From assembly GCA_038206985.1 (NCBI GenBank), contig JBBRAH010000009.1, forward strand, positions 17,594 through 81,593: 64,000 nucleotides of DNA, in the 5' to 3' direction. The translations under genes and the position numbers were made by a program. The stretch comes from CAXMST01 sp038206985. Lineage in GTDB: Bacteria > Actinomycetota > Thermoleophilia > Solirubrobacterales > 70-9. Each line of letters begins with the position of its first letter. Position 1 is the stretch's first letter. Below are positions 60,579 through 64,000 of the stretch, in pieces. The notes beneath the pieces were generated by a model that had not been told where the DNA came from, ran no database searches, and saw nothing but the letters and a program-made list of their open reading frames with translations.

Positions 60579-61451
60579 ATGAGCCTCGAAGACCCCGTGA
60601 TCATCTGCTGCGCCATCTCCGGCGCGATCGCTAACCGCGAGCAGTGCCCCGCGATCCCCTACACGCCCGCGGAGTACGCCGCCGAGGCCCGCCGGATCGT
60701 GGACGAGGGCGGCACCCATATCCACGTCCATGCCCGCACCCCCGACGGCACCCCGTCCTATGAGATCGCGGACTTCCAGGCGATCAGCGACGCGATCCGC
60801 GCGGAGGTCGGCACCGAGGCAATCGTCAACTTCTCCACCGGCACGATCGGCGTCTCGGTCGAGAAGCGGATCGCCTACCTGGAGGCCGTCCGGCCCGAGG
60901 TGGCGGCGCTCAACATGGGCTCGATGAACTACGGCAAGTACTCGCGCTCACGCAAGGACTTCGTCTTCAAGTTCGTCTTCGAGAACAGCTTCGACGAGAT
61001 CATCGAGATCCTCGGCCACCTCAACCGACTCGGCATCAAACCCGAGCACGAATGCTTCGACACCGGCCACGTCGGCACCCTGCAGCCGCTGATCGAGATG
61101 GGCGTGCTCAAGGGCCGCCCGCACGTGGACTTCGTGATGGGAGTGACCGGCGGTATTCCACCCAGCGCGCGGAACCTGCAGTCGATGGCCGACAACCTCC
61201 CCGAGGGCGCCCACTGGGGCGTGATCGGGATCTCCAGGCAGCAGTGGATGCTGGTGGCCGCCGCGCTCACGCTGGGTGGCTCGATCCGCGTCGGCCTCGA
61301 GGACAACCTGTATCTGCCGAACGGCGAGATGGCGACGTCCAACGGCGAGTTGATCGCCAAGGCCCGGCAGATGACCGAGGATGTAGGCCGCCGGCCCGCG
61401 AGCGTTGACGAGGCCCGCTCGATGCTCGACATCGAGACGCCGGCGCTCTAG
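60579..61451 (+). CDS. BKACE-family protein (3-keto-5-aminohexanoate cleavage enzyme-like, DUF849)
   Basis: 290 aa from ATG 60579, preceded by GAGGAGGGAA. 'IICCAISGAIANREQCPAIP', the zinc-binding 'THIHVHARTPDG', 'NFSTGTIG', 'ALNMGSMNYG' and 'ECFDTGHVG' are the BKACE core. These enzymes cleave beta-keto acids with acetyl-CoA to acetoacetate and an acyl-CoA. The acetoacetyl-CoA synthetase gene 1 kb away could use the acetoacetate, an inference from proximity. Confidence 0.92.
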   Translation: MSLEDPVIICCAISGAIANREQCPAIPYTPAEYAAEARRIVDEGGTHIHVHARTPDGTPSYEIADFQAISDAIRAEVGTEAIVNFSTGTIGVSVEKRIAYLEAVRPEVAALNMGSMNYGKYSRSRKDFVFKFVFENSFDEIIEILGHLNRLGIKPEHECFDTGHVGTLQPLIEMGVLKGRPHVDFVMGVTGGIPPSARNLQSMADNLPEGAHWGVIGISRQQWMLVAAALTLGGSIRVGLEDNLYLPNGEMATSNGELIAKARQMTEDVGRRPASVDEARSMLDIETPAL

Positions 61452-61483
61452 GCGCGGCCTCCGGGAGACGCCCGGCGGGTGGG

Positions 61484-62335
61484 CTACTTGGCCTTGAAGG
61501 CGTTCGACAGATCGCCGGAGCTGAAGGGGCCGATCTGGCCCTGTGCCTCCGCCCCGCCCTCCATGGCGAACCGGTAGACGGCAACGTTGAAGACCTGGGT
61601 TAGCGCCGAGCCGATCACCGAGACGATGGCCAGCAGGACGACGCCGACGGCAATGATCGGAATGGCGATCGCGACCTCACCGCCGGTCGCTGCGACGAGG
61701 GCGGCGAAGACCACCACGATCACGAAGCCGATGAGGGCGGTGACGATGCCGATCCCGGCGTTGCCGACGATGCTCTCCCCCCAGCGCTGCTTGACGATCG
61801 AGCCGCTCCGCTTCAGCGCGTCTATCGGCCCGACCCGCTCGTGAGCGAGGACCGGCACGACCAGGTAGGTGGCGATCGCCCAGCCCACGCCGATCAGCCC
61901 GACCACGATCCGGCCGGCAAGTGGCAGCCGCTCTTCCAGCGCCCGCAGGATCAGCCCGACGGTCGTTGCGAGCAGAGCCCAGGCGGCGATCTGACCGATG
62001 CGCTCGCGGGCGGCTGCGATCCCCTCGCTGACCCTGGTGTCCTCGCCGTTGAAGGAGCGCGAGGCGCAGGAGGCGAGCGCGACGTTGAAGAAGATGGCGA
62101 TGAAGGTCGCCGCGTAGGCGGTGACGACCCCGAACGCGATCACGACCGGATTGCTCTCGTCGACAGAGTCCGCATCGGAGAAGACACCGATCGCGAGCGC
62201 CGGAGTCCAGATCACGATCAGCGCGACGATCATTGCGACCGTGCTGATCACCGGGAAGAGAAGCAGCGAACGATCCTTCTTGATGACTTCCCAGCTCTGG
62301 CCGGCGAGCCGGAGTCCACGTCTGATCCGTTCCAT
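61484..62335 (-). CDS. DUF6159-type integral membrane protein
   Basis: 283 aa from ATG 62335-62333. 'RGLRLAGQSWEVIKKDRSLL' starts the protein; six hydrophobic segments follow ('ISTVAMIVALIVIWTPALAI', 'GVVTAYAATFIAIFFNVAL', 'IGIVTALIGFVIVVVFAAL', 'PIIAVGVVLLAIVSVIGSAL'). The start and pattern fit the DUF6159 group of unknown function. It is divergent from the acetoacetyl-CoA synthetase gene. Confidence 0.82.
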   Translation of the reverse strand: MERIRRGLRLAGQSWEVIKKDRSLLLFPVISTVAMIVALIVIWTPALAIGVFSDADSVDESNPVVIAFGVVTAYAATFIAIFFNVALASCASRSFNGEDTRVSEGIAAARERIGQIAAWALLATTVGLILRALEERLPLAGRIVVGLIGVGWAIATYLVVPVLAHERVGPIDALKRSGSIVKQRWGESIVGNAGIGIVTALIGFVIVVVFAALVAATGGEVAIAIPIIAVGVVLLAIVSVIGSALTQVFNVAVYRFAMEGGAEAQGQIGPFSSGDLSNAFKAK

Positions 62336-62384
62336 CGACCGGATACTCCCACAAGCCGCCGTCGGTGCCGATCCTCCTCGCCGT

Positions 62385-64000
62385 ATGCTTGCGGCCGTGC
62401 GGGACCACGGAGAGACAACCCCCACCCCACTCTGGTCCCCCAGCCCCGAGCGGATCGAGCGGGCGAGGGTCACGGACTTTGCCCGGGCCCAGGGTGTCGA
62501 GGGGGGCTACGAGGAGCTCTGGCGCTGGTCGGTTGCGGACATCGAGCGCTTCTGGATTGCAATCTGGGACTACTTCGAAGTCGAGGGAAGCCGCGGCCCC
62601 GAGGTCATCAGCTCCTGGGAGATGCCCGGCGGCGAGTGGTTTCCCGGAACCGAGACGAGCTACGCCGCCCACATCTTCCGCGACCGGGAAGCGGACGGGG
62701 TCGCAATCCGGCACGCCTCGGAGCTTCGCGAACTGGGTGAGTGGACCTGGGGCGAGCTGCGGGCCGAGACCGCGCGCATCCGCGCCGGCCTGCTCGATCT
62801 CGGAGTCATCCGGGGCGACCGCGTCTGCGCCTACCTGCCCAACATTCCCGAGACGATCGCTGCGTTCCTGGCCTGCGCCTCGATCGGCGCCGTTTGGTCC
62901 TCGGCGGCGCCTGAGTTCGGCGCGCGCAGCGTCGTCGATCGGTTCGCCCAGATCGGGCCGAAGGTCCTGCTCGCGATCGACGGGTACCGATATGGGGGCA
63001 AGGACTTCGACCGCTCGCAGATCGTCGCGGACATCGCGGCCGAGATCCCCGGCCTCGAGCACGTCGTGCGGCTCGGCTACCTGGATGGCTCCGGCTGGCA
63101 GGGGGGCTTCCTGGGGCCCGAGGACTCGGTGCTGAACTTCGACCCCCTCCCCTTCTCGCATCCTCTCTGGATCCTCTACTCGTCAGGGACCACGGGCCTG
63201 CCCAAGGCGATCGTCCACTCCCAGGGTGGCATCCTGCTCGAGCACCTGAAGAAGATGCACCTGCACCTCGACGCGCAGGCCGGCGACCGCGTGTTCTGGT
63301 TCACGACCACCGGCTGGATGATGTGGAATTTCCTGCTCGGCGTCCTGCTCACGAAGGCCTCGATCGTGCTCTTCGACGGCAACCCCGGCTACCCGTCGCT
63401 GGAGCGGCTCTGGGATCTGGCCGGGGCCGACGAGGCCGGGATCACCACGTTCGGGACGAGCGCCGCGTTCATCGCCTCCTGCATGAAGGAGGGTGTCGAG
63501 CCGGCCGGCGGCGAGCGGGATCTCTCGGCCCTGGAGGCGATCGGCTCGACCGGCTCGCCGCTCTCCCCGGAGGGCTTCGACTGGATCTACGAGCAACTCG
63601 GCGCCGACACCTGGCTCTTCTCGACCAGCGGCGGCACCGACGTCTGCACAGCGTTCGTCGGTGGCGTCCCGACCGTGCCCGTCTACGAGGGTGAGCTGCA
63701 GTCCCGCTCGCTCGGCGCCTCGCTGGAGAGCTGGGACGAGGCCGGTCAGCCGCGGACCGGCGAGGTCGGCGAGCTGGTGATCACCCAGCCGATGCCCTCG
63801 ATGCCGATCTACTTCTGGGGCGACGAGGACGGCTCGAAGCTGCGCGAGGCGTACTTCGACCACTACCCCGGGGTCTGGCGCCACGGCGACTGGATCGAGC
63901 TGACCGAGCGGGGCACCGCGATCATCTACGGGCGCTCGGACTCGACGATCAACCGGGGCGGCGTGCGCATGGGAACCAGCGAGATCTACCGGGCGGTGCT
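62385..64000 (+). CDS. acetoacetate-CoA ligase (partial, runs off window)
   Basis: About 538 residues of the N-terminal part from ATG 62385 (GTG 62397 is an alternative). 'TPLWSPSPERIERARVTDF' and 'YAAHIFRDREADGVAIRHAS' are typical of acetoacetyl-CoA synthetase rather than acetyl-CoA synthetase. The AMP-forming motif is 'ILYSSGTTGLPKAIVHSQGG' near residue 264, followed by 'FWFTTTGWMMWNFLLGVLL' and 'WRHGDWIELTERG'. The C-terminal lid domain lies beyond the window. It activates acetoacetate with ATP and CoA. Confidence 0.92.
   Translation, partial: MLAAVRDHGETTPTPLWSPSPERIERARVTDFARAQGVEGGYEELWRWSVADIERFWIAIWDYFEVEGSRGPEVISSWEMPGGEWFPGTETSYAAHIFRDREADGVAIRHASELRELGEWTWGELRAETARIRAGLLDLGVIRGDRVCAYLPNIPETIAAFLACASIGAVWSSAAPEFGARSVVDRFAQIGPKVLLAIDGYRYGGKDFDRSQIVADIAAEIPGLEHVVRLGYLDGSGWQGGFLGPEDSVLNFDPLPFSHPLWILYSSGTTGLPKAIVHSQGGILLEHLKKMHLHLDAQAGDRVFWFTTTGWMMWNFLLGVLLTKASIVLFDGNPGYPSLERLWDLAGADEAGITTFGTSAAFIASCMKEGVEPAGGERDLSALEAIGSTGSPLSPEGFDWIYEQLGADTWLFSTSGGTDVCTAFVGGVPTVPVYEGELQSRSLGASLESWDEAGQPRTGEVGELVITQPMPSMPIYFWGDEDGSKLREAYFDHYPGVWRHGDWIELTERGTAIIYGRSDSTINRGGVRMGTSEIYRAV

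Noticed and set aside
61677..63161. 494-codon frame crossing the DUF6159 and acetoacetyl-CoA synthetase genes
   Set aside because: It crosses two divergent genes and is low-complexity Arg/Asp-rich sequence.

Overview
The window is 64 kb of gene-dense, very GC-rich DNA with short intergenic gaps, many 1-4 bp ATGA/GTGA/TGATG overlaps and frequent GTG and TTG starts. The gene set points to an actinobacterium, probably class Thermoleophilia (Solirubrobacterales-like): a dcw cluster with a DNPR-type MurE, a K+-independent H+-pyrophosphatase, DUF1844 and FmdB proteins, Rex and a Tad pilus. The taxon is my inference from gene content and style; no marker rRNA is present. No CRISPR array, insertion sequence, prophage or replication origin was seen.

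Layout. 1-7.3 kb: end of an ATP-grasp ligase, a secreted penicillin-acylase-family hydrolase, glycerate kinase, an unrecognised membrane protein coupled to an RhtA-type exporter, and a disrupted secreted-protein gene. 7.4-11.1 kb: a heterodimeric ABC exporter. 11.2-16 kb: a lipoprotein, a small membrane protein, a broken HTH-HNH endonuclease gene behind a LexA-type box, tRNA-Gln(CTG), a ferredoxin-reductase-like flavoprotein and two TrkA-type proteins. 16.2-18.9 kb: hppA and a DUF1844 gene. 18.9-23.7 kb: one tight operon joining tRNA t6A synthesis (tsaE, tsaB, tsaD), rimI, a glutaredoxin, rex and a GCS2 ligase. 23.8-27.5 kb: uracil-DNA glycosylase and FmdB on one strand; a DUF2520 dehydrogenase-like gene with panC and panB on the other. 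27.6-35.7 kb: the division/wall cluster mraZ-rsmH-ftsL-like-ftsI-murE-murF-mraY. 37-42.3 kb: Tad/Flp pilus genes behind a two-component system. 43.1-46.8 kb: a divergent Rho, glpD and a nitroreductase.

46.8-53.6 kb is the most interesting part: a cobalamin riboswitch followed by two DUF4430 proteins (the transcobalamin/intrinsic-factor C-terminal-like domain), EcfT, a fused double EcfA ATPase, and an S component fused to an alpha/alpha-toroid ectodomain with a C-terminal membrane anchor. Together these look like a bacterial transcobalamin split over several polypeptides and built into an ECF vitamin B12 importer.

53.7-64 kb: a cyclic-nucleotide-binding protein, a LemA/DUF2207 pair, an SDR divergent from a Baeyer-Villiger-type monooxygenase, glutamate dehydrogenase, a BKACE-family enzyme, a DUF6159 membrane protein and the start of acetoacetyl-CoA synthetase.

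Three genes are disrupted in otherwise clean sequence: the secreted protein at 6.2-7.1 kb (in-frame TGA plus frameshift), the HNH gene (in-frame TGA where Trp is expected) and gdh (two mutually compensating frameshifts at G-rich runs). They may be real decay or assembly errors and deserve a read-level check.
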